Below are positions 9,366-17,569 of a stretch of 64,000 nt of DNA, piece after piece. The DNA is taken from assembly GCF_017874735.1 (NCBI RefSeq), contig NZ_JAGGLV010000019.1, forward strand, positions 85,740 through 149,739, given 5' to 3'. Every line of letters begins with the position of its first letter. Positions within the stretch are counted from its first letter, which is position 1. The notes under the pieces were generated by a model that saw nothing but the letters and a program-made list of their open reading frames with translations, made no database searches and was not told where the DNA came from. The position numbers and the translations under genes were made by a program. Source of the stretch: Paenibacillus silagei. Its GTDB lineage: Bacteria > Bacillota > Bacilli > Paenibacillales > Paenibacillaceae.

Positions 9366-9403
9366 AAGGAGAATGTATAGCGTGAAGTCTATACATTCTA
9401 TTT
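9311..9403 (+). repeat. Dispersed ~100-bp element, copy 1 of 5
   Basis: Starts GTGGAAACGGCTTTGCCGTCC. Nested pairing is possible: GAAACGG with CCGTTTC around CCGTCC/GGACGG. After the mini-ORF stop comes a 10-bp perfect hairpin GAATGTATAG (9371-9380) / CTATACATTC (9389-9398). Its 3' end overlaps the stop codon of the acetyltransferase gene on the minus strand. Confidence 0.9.
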
Positions 9404-9808
9404 CGAGAAAAGCACCAAGCCGTCCCGCTCCTGCCAGCCGATACGGGTCCAGAAGCTGCGGCCCGGCACATTAGCTTCGATCACCATGAGATGGCACTTC
9501 GTTATGCCCGCTTCGCGCAGTCCCGCAAGGCAACGCCTCACCAGCTCACGGCCTGCACCGCTTCCCCGGCTGCTGCTGTCGACAGCCACATGATACATGT
9601 AGCCTCTGCGTCCGTCATGCCCGCACATCGCTGTGCCCATAAGGGTGCCGTCCTCCTTCACGCACACCTGGCTGATGCCCGGATTCCGCTCCAGATAACG
9701 GATGATATTTTCACGCGAGTCGGCTTCACTGAGGCCCATTCCGTCCGTATTCTCCCACAACCGGTAAGCCGCCTCGTAATCGTCCCCTGTCATTGCTCTA
9801 TATATCAT
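9398..9808 (-). CDS. GNAT family N-acetyltransferase
   Basis: 136 residues of GNAT fold: MGTAMCGHDGRRGYMYHVAVD (beta4 region), SRGSGAGRELVRRCL (acetyl-CoA pyrophosphate loop, R/Q-x-x-G-x-G/A type) and GRSFWTRIGWQER near the C-terminus. Substrate unknown. ATG is preceded by AAAGGGGAG. The final codons and TAG stop lie within the 3' end of dispersed-element copy 1, so the element probably reshaped or abuts the C-terminus. Confidence 0.85.
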   Translation of the reverse strand: MIYRAMTGDDYEAAYRLWENTDGMGLSEADSRENIIRYLERNPGISQVCVKEDGTLMGTAMCGHDGRRGYMYHVAVDSSSRGSGAGRELVRRCLAGLREAGITKCHLMVIEANVPGRSFWTRIGWQERDGLVLFSK

Positions 9809-9918
9809 GCATTCTCCCCTTTTCTATGCTTATGACTCCACTTCACGCCGCACGCTTTTCTGGGCGCATGCATACCCATATACGGAAGAGCTGAGCAGGC
9901 AAGGAGGAGTAACCGCCG

Positions 9919-10002
9919 ATGAACCCCATGTATCCTTATTATGGCAAGTGGAAACAGCTTTGCCGTCCTTTGAAAGGACGGTACCGTTTCAGCGAGAAAT
10001 AG
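9919..10002 (+). CDS. Putative 27-residue cationic small protein (dispersed-element copy 2)
   Basis: Candidate small gene. ATG 9919 is preceded by AAGGAGGAG with suitable spacing. The peptide starts MNPMYPYYG and ends KWKQLCRPLKGRYRFSEK; it is rich in Lys/Arg and aromatic residues and has one Cys. The last 17 codons are shared, with few changes and always the same TAG stop, in four other copies in this window. It was too short for standard ORF calling. Only proteomics or ribosome profiling would prove it; function unknown. Confidence 0.5.
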   Translation: MNPMYPYYGKWKQLCRPLKGRYRFSEK

Positions 10003-10045
10003 AAGGATAAGTTATCGTGTGAAACCTATAAGTTTCTTATATTTT
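9946..10045 (+). repeat. Dispersed ~100-bp element, copy 2 of 5
   Basis: Starts AAGTGGAAACAGCTTTGCCG, contains the CCGTCC/GGACGG hairpin, and continues through AGAAGGATAAGTTATCG to TTCTTATATTTTG. Its 5' half is the 3' part of the 27-codon ORF. Confidence 0.9.
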
Positions 10046-10178
10046 GAAAAGACGGTCTCCCATGTGCAGCCTGTTGCTTTTCCCCCTCAGCACCAGGACC
10101 GTTACCAGCTGATCCATGTCCAGGCTTCAGCCGGTCACGCCGGCTTTGTTCATTCCCAACCCGAGAGGATGTATAGCG

Positions 10179-10634
10179 ATGAATCAACACAAGGATTTCA
10201 ACCTGCCTTCTGTCCGCCTGAATGCGGGCATGTACGCTCTGACCAAGCTGTCGGCCGCCGGATTGACCTTCATCCTGATCTCCCTGTTCATGCTGATCCA
10301 TGGCTATGAGAACGGAATTCCGTCCGGCTGGCCGGTATCGGTGCCTTATGCCATCTACGCCTACGGCCTGCCGGCTGCCATCCTGGCCGATGCGCTGCTG
10401 CGCATCTTCCGCTCCACCTCGCTCAGCCCGGCGCTGGCCCTGTACGCCATTGCCGGCTATGGCGCCGGCCTGTGGCTCACTGCGGAGCAGGGCGGCGACT
10501 CCCTTGTCTCCGGCCTTACCGGACTCGCAGTCCTGCTGCTGTTCCGCATCGCCCAGATCGCGGGCGAACGCTTCCCGATCCTGCTTCCCTTCTTCGCTCT
10601 GTTCATTCCACTGATCTGTCTGGTCTTGTTCTGA
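10179..10634 (+). CDS. Hypothetical multi-pass membrane protein
   Basis: 151 residues from ATG 10179 (GAGAGGATG upstream). About four or five hydrophobic helices: near residues 23-43 (KLSAAGLTFILISLFMLIHG), 52-75, 82-101, 108-126 and 131-150. No recognised domain. It is followed by a clear hairpin terminator at 10751. Function unknown. Confidence 0.7.
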   Translation: MNQHKDFNLPSVRLNAGMYALTKLSAAGLTFILISLFMLIHGYENGIPSGWPVSVPYAIYAYGLPAAILADALLRIFRSTSLSPALALYAIAGYGAGLWLTAEQGGDSLVSGLTGLAVLLLFRIAQIAGERFPILLPFFALFIPLICLVLF

Positions 10635-10730
10635 CCTGGCGGGTTCAGGCAGGGCGGAGCACTGGGGAGGGCCGGGATGGCGGGCTGGATGGGATCAGTA
10701 TTCGGAAACCGCAAACCCTTCTCACGGCAC

Positions 10731-10761
10731 ATTGTGTTCGGTTTAATACGAAAATAAAAGT
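10731..10761 (+). repeat. 31-bp direct repeat, copy 1
   Basis: Begins ATTGTGTTCGGTTTAATACG and ends AAAATAAAAGT; identical to 63900-63930. It resembles a degenerate unit of the TGTxTTCGGTTTTTCGxxTACATT hairpin family. Confidence 0.85.
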
Positions 10762-10792
10762 CGGGATGCGACTGATGCACCCGACTTATTTT
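10751..10792. terminator. Rho-independent-type hairpin
   Basis: Arms AAAATAA-AGTCGGG and CCCGACTTATTTT with an inner TGC/GCA pairing. Downstream of the membrane-protein gene. Confidence 0.75.
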
Positions 10793-10830
10793 CATTCCTG
10801 GGGGTGACAAGGCCTCTGTCTTGTCATGCC

Positions 10831-10990
10831 TGTTTTTCGATTATATTTGGACCACACGTCTCCGTCACGCCCAATATGGTCGGTTTTTCGATTACATTGG
10901 GCCCGATGACCTCGCGCTCACACATTGTGTTCGGTTTTCGCATACATTGGGGCTGATGACCTCGCGCTGGCACATTGCGTTAACTCTTAT
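10831..10990 (+). repeat. Tandem hairpin array A (3 units, 50-51-bp step)
   Basis: Three units with core GGTTTTTCGATTACATT or GGTTTTCGCATACATT at about 10831, 10882 and 10933, with spacers ending ACCTCGCGCTxxCACATTG. Located between two convergent genes. Confidence 0.8.
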
Positions 10991-11362
10991 CGTCCGGTGC
11001 ATCGCGCTCAAGTAGGATGCCCGAAGCAAACAATTGGAGAAATGTGTCTTATTTCATCCGTTTCTGCCGTTTACAGGCAGGCAAGTGGAAAAGCTCCAAC
11101 TAATAAAGTTAGTTTTGTCGCCTGGGGTGAAATATGCTAAATTAAGTGCCGTTTATCCACCTAACGTCCCGCCAGAACTCATCTGCTCATCAGCAGGTGG
11201 ACAAAATCCACCTGTTATCCGCTAACGCAGACAGCAGACTAACATAGACTTTGAACTCCAAGCAGCCCGTGCGCCAGAGCGAGCAAGAGCTTGAACTTGT
11301 TAATCAAATGTTGACGGAGGGCTGGCGCTGTTGGTTGGAGACATCAAACCCGGTGCTTACAT

Positions 11363-13261
11363 TTACAGCGCCTCGATAATATCCCCGGCGATCAGGGCAG
11401 CAGGATGGTCCCGCTTCCGGGCAGCACGTTCTCCGGCCAGCCCGTGTAGATAGACTCCGAACGCGGCGGCCTGATCCACCTCCAGGCCCTGGGCCAGCAG
11501 ACCGGAGATGATGCCTGTCAGCACATCGCCCGCACCGCCGGTACCCATACCGGGATGCCCGGTGATATTGATATAGGCCAGCCCTTCGGGCGTTGCTATT
11601 ACGGTATGGGCTCCTTTTAGCACAAGGATTACCCCATGCTGAACTGCGTAAGACAATGCCAATCCGATCCGGTCCCGCTGCACCTCCGCTGTAGATATCC
11701 CCGCCAGACGGGCCATCTCCCCCGGATGAGGGGTCAGAATAACCGGATGGCGGCGGCTCCAGCTCCGGTAATCGGTATCCGCCAGTATATTCAGCGCATC
11801 CGCATCAATAACCATAGGACCCTCCGTCTCTTCCCATAGTCTGCGGAGCCACTCCGTGTCTCCTTCGAACCGGCCCAGGCCGGGGCCGATGGCTGTACAA
11901 TCGCGGCTGGTACTGAGCCGCAGCACCTCAGCGGCCGTACCCGCGTTCCACTCCCCGTCACCTCCGGTGACCGGGGCCAGCATCAGCTCCGGTACAGAAC
12001 CGATCACATAGGGCAGCAGCTTCTCCGGCAGCGCCCAGGTTACCAGCCCGCAGCCTGCGCGCAGTGCAGCGCGGGCAGACAACAGGCCTGCGCCGCTCAT
12101 GCGCAGGCTTCCTGCTGCAAGCAGGACATGCCCGTAGGTGCCCTTGTGGCCCTCGGGCGAACGGCGGCGCGCCAGGTCAACCTTCAGGCGCGCCGTCAGT
12201 ACTTCCGGCGTCAGGAGGCTGACCTGGACGCCGCCCTCCCGGGCAAGGGCAGCGGGTATGCCGATGGAGCGGACCACGACCCGCCCGGCGGCCCCAGCGC
12301 CGGGATATTGCAGCAGCCCCCGCTTCAGGAACGCGAGGCAGACGGTCACTGACGCATGAATGCAGGGCTCATGCGTCTCCCCCGTGTCCGCATCCAGCCC
12401 GCTGGGGATGTCCGCGGACACAATGGCTCTGCCGCTGGCGTTCGCAGCGGCAATCAGCTCCGCATAGGCACCGCGCGGGGCTCCCGCGCTGCCTGTGCCG
12501 AGCAGCGCATCCACGATGCCGCTGCATGCGGCAAGGTCCAGGGCGTCCTTGCCGTAGACTACGGCAGGAATGCCCATAGCTGCAGCGGCATCACGCTGCA
12601 GCGCGGCTTCGCCGGCCAGCGACTCCGGCGCGGCCGCGTACACCAGCGTGACGGCGATGCCGGCCTCACGCAGGTGCCTGGCGGCGGCGAGACCATCGCC
12701 GCCGTTATTGCCCTTGCCGGCGAGGACGAGCCAATGCTCTCCGCCGGCACCGGCAAGCGTCAGCGCTGCATCTCCGCCGACGGAGAAGCCCGCAGCGTCA
12801 GCGCCGAAGCCAGGCGCCCCGCGCCCGCTTAAGGCGCCCGCTACGTCACCAGCTGCTTCCGCTCCGTCCCGCATCATTCCGCCACCTGTCGTTCCCGCTC
12901 CTTCCCACTTCACTTCAGCACCTGATATTCCCGCTCCGTTTCTCCACACTCCACCTCGAGCCGTGCCTGCCCCAACATGCCGGGCTTCACCACCAACTAC
13001 ACCTGCTCCATCCCTCCCCAATTCGCTACCTGGCACTCCCGCTTCACTATTCCGCACTACACCTCCAGCCGCTCCCGCTCCAGCCCCCCACATCCCGCCA
13101 CCAGGCACACCAGCTTCACTTGCCCGGCGGCGGCATAGGGCGATGACCTCCTCGGCAATGGCCCGTCCCGCATTTTCCATCAGGGCGATGGCCGGGATGC
13201 CCAGCCGCTCGATCGTGTCGCGGTCGAATGCCCGCATCTCCTCCGCTGTCACCACATCCAT
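11363..13261 (-). CDS. nnr: Bifunctional NAD(P)H-hydrate epimerase / ADP-dependent dehydratase
   Basis: 632 residues; repairs damaged NAD(P)HX. The N-terminal YjeF/NnrE epimerase domain has AGRAIAEEVI and VLAGKGNNGGDG (about residues 177-190). The C-terminal NnrD kinase-like domain has GPGLGR, VIDADALN, LTPHPGEMARL and GMGTGGAGDVLTG. Usual bacterial length is about 500, and the excess is an insertion at residues 49-144 made of eight degenerate 12-residue Gly/Ala repeats (GAGxxGGxxxRx type) between the first helix and the first strand of the epimerase Rossmann core. AAGGAGGT precedes the ATG. Catalytic motifs of both halves look intact. Confidence 0.93.
   Translation of the reverse strand: MDVVTAEEMRAFDRDTIERLGIPAIALMENAGRAIAEEVIALCRRRASEAGVPGGGMWGAGAGAAGGVVRNSEAGVPGSELGRDGAGVVGGEARHVGAGTARGGVWRNGAGISGAEVKWEGAGTTGGGMMRDGAEAAGDVAGALSGRGAPGFGADAAGFSVGGDAALTLAGAGGEHWLVLAGKGNNGGDGLAAARHLREAGIAVTLVYAAAPESLAGEAALQRDAAAAMGIPAVVYGKDALDLAACSGIVDALLGTGSAGAPRGAYAELIAAANASGRAIVSADIPSGLDADTGETHEPCIHASVTVCLAFLKRGLLQYPGAGAAGRVVVRSIGIPAALAREGGVQVSLLTPEVLTARLKVDLARRRSPEGHKGTYGHVLLAAGSLRMSGAGLLSARAALRAGCGLVTWALPEKLLPYVIGSVPELMLAPVTGGDGEWNAGTAAEVLRLSTSRDCTAIGPGLGRFEGDTEWLRRLWEETEGPMVIDADALNILADTDYRSWSRRHPVILTPHPGEMARLAGISTAEVQRDRIGLALSYAVQHGVILVLKGAHTVIATPEGLAYINITGHPGMGTGGAGDVLTGIISGLLAQGLEVDQAAAFGVYLHGLAGERAARKRDHPAALIAGDIIEAL
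12830..13117 (-). repeat. Eight in-frame 36-bp repeats inside the NAD(P)HX repair gene
   Basis: Codes eight consecutive 12-residue units such as GAGAAGGVVRNS, EAGVPGSELGRD, GAGVVGGEARHV, GAGTARGGVWRN, GAGISGAEVKWE and GAGTTGGGMMRD. The frame is kept throughout. Confidence 0.85.
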
Positions 13262-13718
13262 TGGTCCAGACCTCCTTCATAGTTGCTTCGATTGTACTAA
13301 GTCCCGTTTCAGCAAGCAAATAACCCAGGTAGCTCATGGCAGCCAACGAGCAACAAGCCCCCAGAACAGCAAAAAGCCCTCCCGCTACGAAGAGGACTTC
13401 TTTGTTAGATAGGTAATGATCCCAACTGCTTAGTCTTGAGGATCAGATAAGCATACTTGGATCCATAGTTGCATTCCATACACCTAAAAACACTCAAAAG
13501 CACTGCCTTCCTCTTCTAACTGTAGTTTGTACAACTAAATCTGCCCAATTGGGGAGAATCCCGGCACAGCGGCATTTTTAAATGTACAGACTGCAACTAA
13601 ACGGATAATCGGTGGAAAATCAGGCGTTTTAGTTGTACAGAGTGCGCTTAAACCTGCCGCTGACTCCACCTCTTCCTTTCCTCTGCCTTTTCACCTTCCG
13701 CCTCCGCGTATCCTCCCA
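13262..13718. other. 457-nt intergenic region
   Basis: Contains a possible terminator (AAGCCCTC 13374-13381 / GAGGACTT 13392-13399, with a T-run on the minus strand) and a 185-bp dispersed repeat. Otherwise nothing recognised. Confidence 0.5.
13467..13651. repeat. 185-bp dispersed repeat, copy 1 (TGTAGTYTGTACAACTAAA family)
   Basis: Contains several related sub-units including TGTAGTTTGTACAACTAAAT (13521) and ATGTACAGACTGCAACTAAA, and an inverted one ending it. GTACAACTAAA (13529-13539) pairs with TTTAGTTGTAC (13628-13638). The second copy is at 32866. Confidence 0.85.
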
Positions 13719-14351
13719 TCAATATCCCACAGTAAACCTGGCTCTGCTGAAATTACCTTCCTCCAGCTCATCGATGACCGCCACGGCAAAATCCTGGATG
13801 CTGATGCTGCTCCGGCCGTCTTCGTCTACAATCAGCCGGTCGAGGCCGATGCGGAATTGGCCGGTACGGCGTCCTTCTACCAGAGCGGCAGGCGGACTAA
13901 GATACGTATAGTCCAGCTCCGACCCTCTATAGATCTCATAGGCATTAGCATGAGCCGAAGCCAGCGCGCGGTAGTCCTCCGGGAATCCGGCGGTGTCCAT
14001 CAGCCATTCTCCCGATTCCGTCTTGAGGCTGCCTGCTCCGCCGACAATGATCAGACGCTCAAGCCCAGCCGCCCGCAGCCCCTCCAGCAGTGAATCCGCT
14101 ACCCGCAGCAGATCATTCTCATGCCCTGCCGCCGGACCGAAAGCACTGATTACCTCCTCATGTCCGCGCACGGCTGCCTTTACCGAGGCCGGGTCCAGCA
14201 GATCAGCAGCCGTCACCTGCAGCCGCTCATGCTGAAGGCTGAAAGCTTCAGGTCTGCGTACCGCAGCCGTGACCTCATGTTTTCTTTTTAACGCTTCCTG
14301 TACGATGGCACTTCCAACCCTGCCCGATGCTCCAAACACTACAATATCCAT
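13719..14351 (-). CDS. NAD(P)-binding Rossmann-fold protein (atypical SDR, YwnB-like)
   Basis: 210 residues. N-terminal MDIVVFGASGRVGSAIVQEAL is the glycine-rich NAD(P)-binding loop of NmrA/HSCARG-like atypical short-chain dehydrogenases. Later motifs are RLIIVGGAGSL and the C-terminal ISIQDFAVAVIDELE. Probably a flavin reductase- or epimerase-like oxidoreductase; substrate unknown. ATG preceded by GGGAGA. Confidence 0.85.
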   Translation of the reverse strand: MDIVVFGASGRVGSAIVQEALKRKHEVTAAVRRPEAFSLQHERLQVTAADLLDPASVKAAVRGHEEVISAFGPAAGHENDLLRVADSLLEGLRAAGLERLIIVGGAGSLKTESGEWLMDTAGFPEDYRALASAHANAYEIYRGSELDYTYLSPPAALVEGRRTGQFRIGLDRLIVDEDGRSSISIQDFAVAVIDELEEGNFSRARFTVGY

Positions 14352-14411
14352 TCTCCCGCTGCCTCACTTTCCTAATCTGCTATCCTTTAGCATTACACGA
14401 ATTCACACGAT

Positions 14412-14825
14412 TTATCGCCGCAGAAACATTCCCTGTGAAGCAGGCATTACCGGCTCGAACCCGAATTTGGCATACAGCTTGGCCGCTTCCCCGTCAGCAA
14501 TGAGACTGATATATGCCTTCTCCGGCACACTGTCCAGGAATGCGCGGATTTCCCCCATGATGGTTTTTCCGAGACCCCGTCCCTGGAAGGAAGGCTTCAC
14601 TGCTATATCCGTCACTTGAAAAAAACATCCCCCGTCCCCAATTACCCTGCCCATGCCCACCAGCAGCTCCCCCGCATACACCGTCACCGCAAAAGCAGAG
14701 TTAGGCAGTCCGGCGGAAGCCCCCTCTATGCTCATCGGACTAAGCCCGGCTTCCTGCCGCAGCGCCAAATAATCCTCAACCGAGGGAAGCTCCTGCCGGA
14801 TCTCCGGCTGTGCTGAATTTATCAT
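14412..14825 (-). CDS. GNAT family N-acetyltransferase
   Basis: 137 residues from ATG 14825, chosen for its AGGAGG site 7 nt upstream; the frame is open to 14924 but that extension is hydrophobic and lacks a ribosome site. GNAT motif A: QVTDIAVKPSFQGRGLGKTIM (Q-G-R-G-L-G). C-terminal AKLYAKFGFEPV. Substrate unknown. Confidence 0.87.
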   Translation of the reverse strand: MINSAQPEIRQELPSVEDYLALRQEAGLSPMSIEGASAGLPNSAFAVTVYAGELLVGMGRVIGDGGCFFQVTDIAVKPSFQGRGLGKTIMGEIRAFLDSVPEKAYISLIADGEAAKLYAKFGFEPVMPASQGMFLRR

Positions 14826-15074
14826 ATCGTTCCTCCTGTATCTTTTATCCAGTATCCTATTTACTGCAATCTGCAAGCATAACCCGCCTGCTATACTGAT
14901 ACCAATATATATGTATTTGTTCAAAATTGAAACGCCCCGCCTCCTCCGGCGTACAATAACTCAAAACACAGCTCTTGCACTCTGCAGACGGGCAGGTTAT
15001 TCTTACCCCGTGTCCTTGGGTAAACTGTGGATAGACAAGCAACACTACTATTTTGGAAGGTTGGTGAAGTAATT

Positions 15075-15383
15075 ATGTCTCCTACAGGGAAACTGTTTAA
15101 ATGGGGAACTTTCGCTTATGAGGCTTTTCTGGCGCTGCCGATTATCGGGGGAAGCTTTGTGGTGGCAAATGCCTGGGCGCCGCTAGGAATCGCTTTTCTG
15201 CTGCATGCTGTAGCCATAATCATTCTGCTGAGAGAGCGCGGTCCGATTATCGGGAATGCAGTGGGCGTGGTCACCTCGGTGGTTGCCTTGATTCCTTTTG
15301 TCGGCTGGGTGATGCATGCCATTACCGCTATTATTCTGCTCGTAGAAGGGCTAAGCGGATCACGGCGCAATCCACGATACTGA
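15075..15383 (+). CDS. Small membrane protein, unknown function
   Basis: 102 residues with about three hydrophobic helices (FLALPIIGGSFVVANAW, GIAFLLHAVAIIILL, VVTSVVALIPFVGWVMHAIT) and a short basic tail. ATG 15075 has GGTGAAG upstream; the frame extends to 15027 without a better site. Function unknown. Confidence 0.7.
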   Translation: MSPTGKLFKWGTFAYEAFLALPIIGGSFVVANAWAPLGIAFLLHAVAIIILLRERGPIIGNAVGVVTSVVALIPFVGWVMHAITAIILLVEGLSGSRRNPRY

Positions 15384-15426
15384 CAGTAAGCACATTAATC
15401 AATGAACAAGAAGTACCTTACTAATT

Positions 15427-15894
15427 ATGATTAAAGGATTATACGAAGCCCATTTACCCGTTTCTAATCTGGAAGCATCTATTGAATTCTATAAAAGGCT
15501 GGGGCTGAAATTCGCCTGGCGCGATGAGGACACCGCGTTCTTCTGGATTACAGAGGGGCGGAGCTGGATCGGATTATGGGAAGGGCCGGAGGTTCAGACC
15601 CCTTATCACCCTTCCCTGAGGCATATTGCCTTCGAAGTCACTTATGAGGACCTGAAGCAATCGCTCGCCTGGCTGCGTTCCCTACAGATTGACCCGGTTC
15701 CTTTCGGCAGCAGAAGCACGGTTGAGCCTTTTATCCGCCCCCATCAAGGCAATGCCTCGGTTTACTTCAATGATCCGGACGGCAACTCTCTGGAGCTGCT
15801 GTGTCATATCGAAGTCCCTCAGGGGTTGAAGACGATCACAAGCAAGCTGTCTTTTGAGGAGTGGGAGGAGCTGTGCAGGAAGTCCAGCGATTAG
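15427..15894 (+). CDS. VOC (glyoxalase/bleomycin-resistance) family protein
   Basis: 155 residues. The beta-alpha-beta-beta-beta VOC module is visible: LYEAHLPVSNLEASIEFYKR at the N-terminus, RHIAFEVTYEDL with its metal-ligand type His, and VYFNDPDGNSLELLC with the Glu ligand near the C-terminus. Probably a metal-dependent lyase, dioxygenase or thiol transferase; substrate unknown. The ribosome site is weak (AAGAAG). Confidence 0.85.
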   Translation: MIKGLYEAHLPVSNLEASIEFYKRLGLKFAWRDEDTAFFWITEGRSWIGLWEGPEVQTPYHPSLRHIAFEVTYEDLKQSLAWLRSLQIDPVPFGSRSTVEPFIRPHQGNASVYFNDPDGNSLELLCHIEVPQGLKTITSKLSFEEWEELCRKSSD

Positions 15895-15934
15895 TTCCAG
15901 CAGCCATGCTGAGAGGAACCTACAGGGAAACCGA

Positions 15935-16190
15935 CATGTATACTGTTTTCCGCATACATTCGGGCCACACGTCTGCATGTGAGCATAATGTATACTGTTT
16001 TCCGCATACATTCGGGCCACGAGTCTGCATGTGAGCACAATGTATGCTGTTTTCCGCATACATTTGAGCCACACGCCTGCATGTGAGCATAATGTATACT
16101 GTTTTCCGCATACATTCGGGCCAAGCGTCCGCATGTGAGCACAATGTATGCTGTTTTCCGCATACATTCGGGCCACACGCCTGCGCGCCA
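15935..16190 (+). repeat. Tandem hairpin array B (5 units, 52-bp step)
   Basis: Units begin TGTATACTG or TGTATGCTG, each with TGTATGC-TGTTTTCC-GCATACA-type hairpin and spacer CxxGCATGTGAGCAYAA. It lies between the convergent VOC and yezD genes. Open reading frames through it are artefacts of a stop-free repeat. Confidence 0.93.
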
Positions 16191-16231
16191 CTTATTCACA
16201 ACAGAAGAAAATCATAATTTCCTATACCACA

Positions 16232-16271
16232 AGAAAGACCTTCCCTTGGTTGCCCAATGGAAGGTCTTTCT
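16232..16271. terminator. Bidirectional hairpin terminator
   Basis: Perfect 13-bp arms AGAAAGACCTTCC / GGAAGGTCTTTCT, immediately after the yezD stop codon. Confidence 0.85.
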
Positions 16272-16274
16272 GTA

Positions 16275-16496
16275 TTATCCTCGTCCCCCTGCACGGGTAT
16301 CGGTCCGCCGGCTTCCGGTCTCTCCACTACCACGTGAATTTGCTGTGCTGTTCTCGAAACGTTTGCGCTCCGTGCGCTCCATCTGTACGATTTGGCCTTC
16401 ATGCACTACGATGTGCAAGGAGCCGAATTCCATATCGTCGAGCAGTTCCGTTATCCGCGCAAGCCATACCTCATCCACCTTCAGTGGTTTAGCCAT
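16275..16496 (-). CDS. yezD: YezD family small protein
   Basis: 73 residues. DEVWLARITELLDDMEFGSL followed by IVVHEGQIVQMERTER is the conserved YezD/DUF2292 core; the C-terminal ~22 residues are polar and disordered. GGGAGG precedes ATG 16496. The family is often found beside sulfur-uptake genes, and here it follows cysW by about 100 nt, so it is probably co-transcribed with the sulfate transporter. Biochemical role unknown. Confidence 0.85.
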   Translation of the reverse strand: MAKPLKVDEVWLARITELLDDMEFGSLHIVVHEGQIVQMERTERKRFENSTANSRGSGETGSRRTDTRAGGRG

Positions 16497-16596
16497 TCGC
16501 AAGCCTCCCTTTCCCGGTTAGGGAATAACTCTACCTAAATTCCGTTATTACCAACTTGTATACTATGAATTAACTTAGCACGGCACCCAATAGCTG

Positions 16597-17460
16597 TCAA
16601 TGAGCATTTTTGCGTACAAGCAGGCTTTTTACAACCATCGTCACCAGTGCCAGCAGGAGCAGCAGAGAAGCCACCGCGAAGGATGCCGAGAACTGATATT
16701 CGTTGTACAAAATTTCGACATGCAGCGGCAACGTATTCGTCTCTCCGCGAATATGCCCGGACACCACCGAGACGGCCCCGAACTCACCCATGGCCCGTGC
16801 ATTACAGAGAATAATGCCATAGAGCAGGCCCCACTTGATATTCGGCAGCGTTACGCGCCAGAAGATCTGCCACCCGTGCGCACCGAGCGTAATCGCAGCC
16901 TCCTCCTCCTGTGTGCCCTGCTCCTCCATCAGGGGAATCAGCTCACGGGCTACGAACGGGAACGTGATAAACAGCGTAGCCAGCACGATGCCCGGCAGGG
17001 CGAAGACGATTTTGATATCATGGTCGCTTAACCAGGGGCCGAACCAGCCATGCGAGCCGAACACCAGAATGAAGATCAGCCCGCCAATCACCGGTGATAC
17101 GGCAAAAGGCAGATCGATCAGCGTCACCAGAAAGCCCTTGCCGCGAAAACGGAACTTGGTTACCGCCCACGCCGCCGTTACCCCAAAGACCGTATTCAGC
17201 GGAACCGTAATGGCGGCGACCAGCAGCGTCAGCTTCAGCGCCGAGGCGGCATCCGGGTCGGTCAATGCGGCCCAGTAGACATCCAGCCCCCGCTTCAGCG
17301 ACTCCACCAGCACAATAATCAGCGGCAGCGCAATCAGCCAGAGCAGGACCAGTCCCGCCAGGGAGATGAGCACCCATTTCACCGCTTGTGACTCCGTCGT
17401 AGAAGGCGATGACGCACCTGTACGCGGCCCGGGGACATGCAGGGGAACCGTACCGGCCAT
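16597..17460 (-). CDS. cysW: Sulfate ABC transporter permease CysW
   Basis: 287 residues, six predicted membrane helices. The permease signature lies in MEEQGTQEEEAAITLGAHGWQIF (EAA loop), followed by ALCNARAMGEFGAVSVVSGHI, characteristic of CysW. It pairs with CysT encoded upstream to form the membrane pore for sulfate or thiosulfate. AGGAGG precedes the ATG. No cysA ATPase gene follows; yezD takes that place. Confidence 0.93.
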   Translation of the reverse strand: MAGTVPLHVPGPRTGASSPSTTESQAVKWVLISLAGLVLLWLIALPLIIVLVESLKRGLDVYWAALTDPDAASALKLTLLVAAITVPLNTVFGVTAAWAVTKFRFRGKGFLVTLIDLPFAVSPVIGGLIFILVFGSHGWFGPWLSDHDIKIVFALPGIVLATLFITFPFVARELIPLMEEQGTQEEEAAITLGAHGWQIFWRVTLPNIKWGLLYGIILCNARAMGEFGAVSVVSGHIRGETNTLPLHVEILYNEYQFSASFAVASLLLLLALVTMVVKSLLVRKNAH

Positions 17461-17476
17461 ATTTATTCCTCCTAAA

Positions 17477-17521
17477 AGTTTTGTTTAGCATAAGCAACTT
17501 GAATCCGCTCCTAACAAAACT
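17477..17521. other. Inverted repeat in cysT-cysW gap
   Basis: AGTTTTGTT / AACAAAACT (9-bp perfect arms, 27-nt loop) in the 109-nt gap. It could be an mRNA processing or attenuation hairpin; not typical of a terminator. Confidence 0.45.
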
Positions 17522-17569
17522 CGCTTCGAAAGCATATGCTTAAGTTTTATGAAGCATACCCGTTCTCTC

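Larger units (their letters stand above)
10635..11362. other. 728-nt convergent intergenic region
   Basis: Holds the 10751 terminator, tandem array A and about 370 nt without a gene. In that last part CAGGTGGA/TCCACCTG (about 11194-11214) forms a perfect 8-bp hairpin. No coding signal. Confidence 0.6.

Noticed and set aside
12356..13412. Pro/Ala-rich + strand frames over the NAD(P)HX repair gene
   Set aside because: Antisense of the Gly/Ala repeat region; no start signals, and the minus-strand reading has conserved catalytic motifs.
15682..16199. Minus-strand frames with MYAENSIH repeats
   Set aside because: Translation of the 52-bp array B and of the VOC gene on the wrong strand; multiple frames open, no start signals.
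16534..16596. Possible riboswitch between cysW and yezD
   Set aside because: Short AT-rich gap without conserved S-box, T-box or other known riboswitch motifs.
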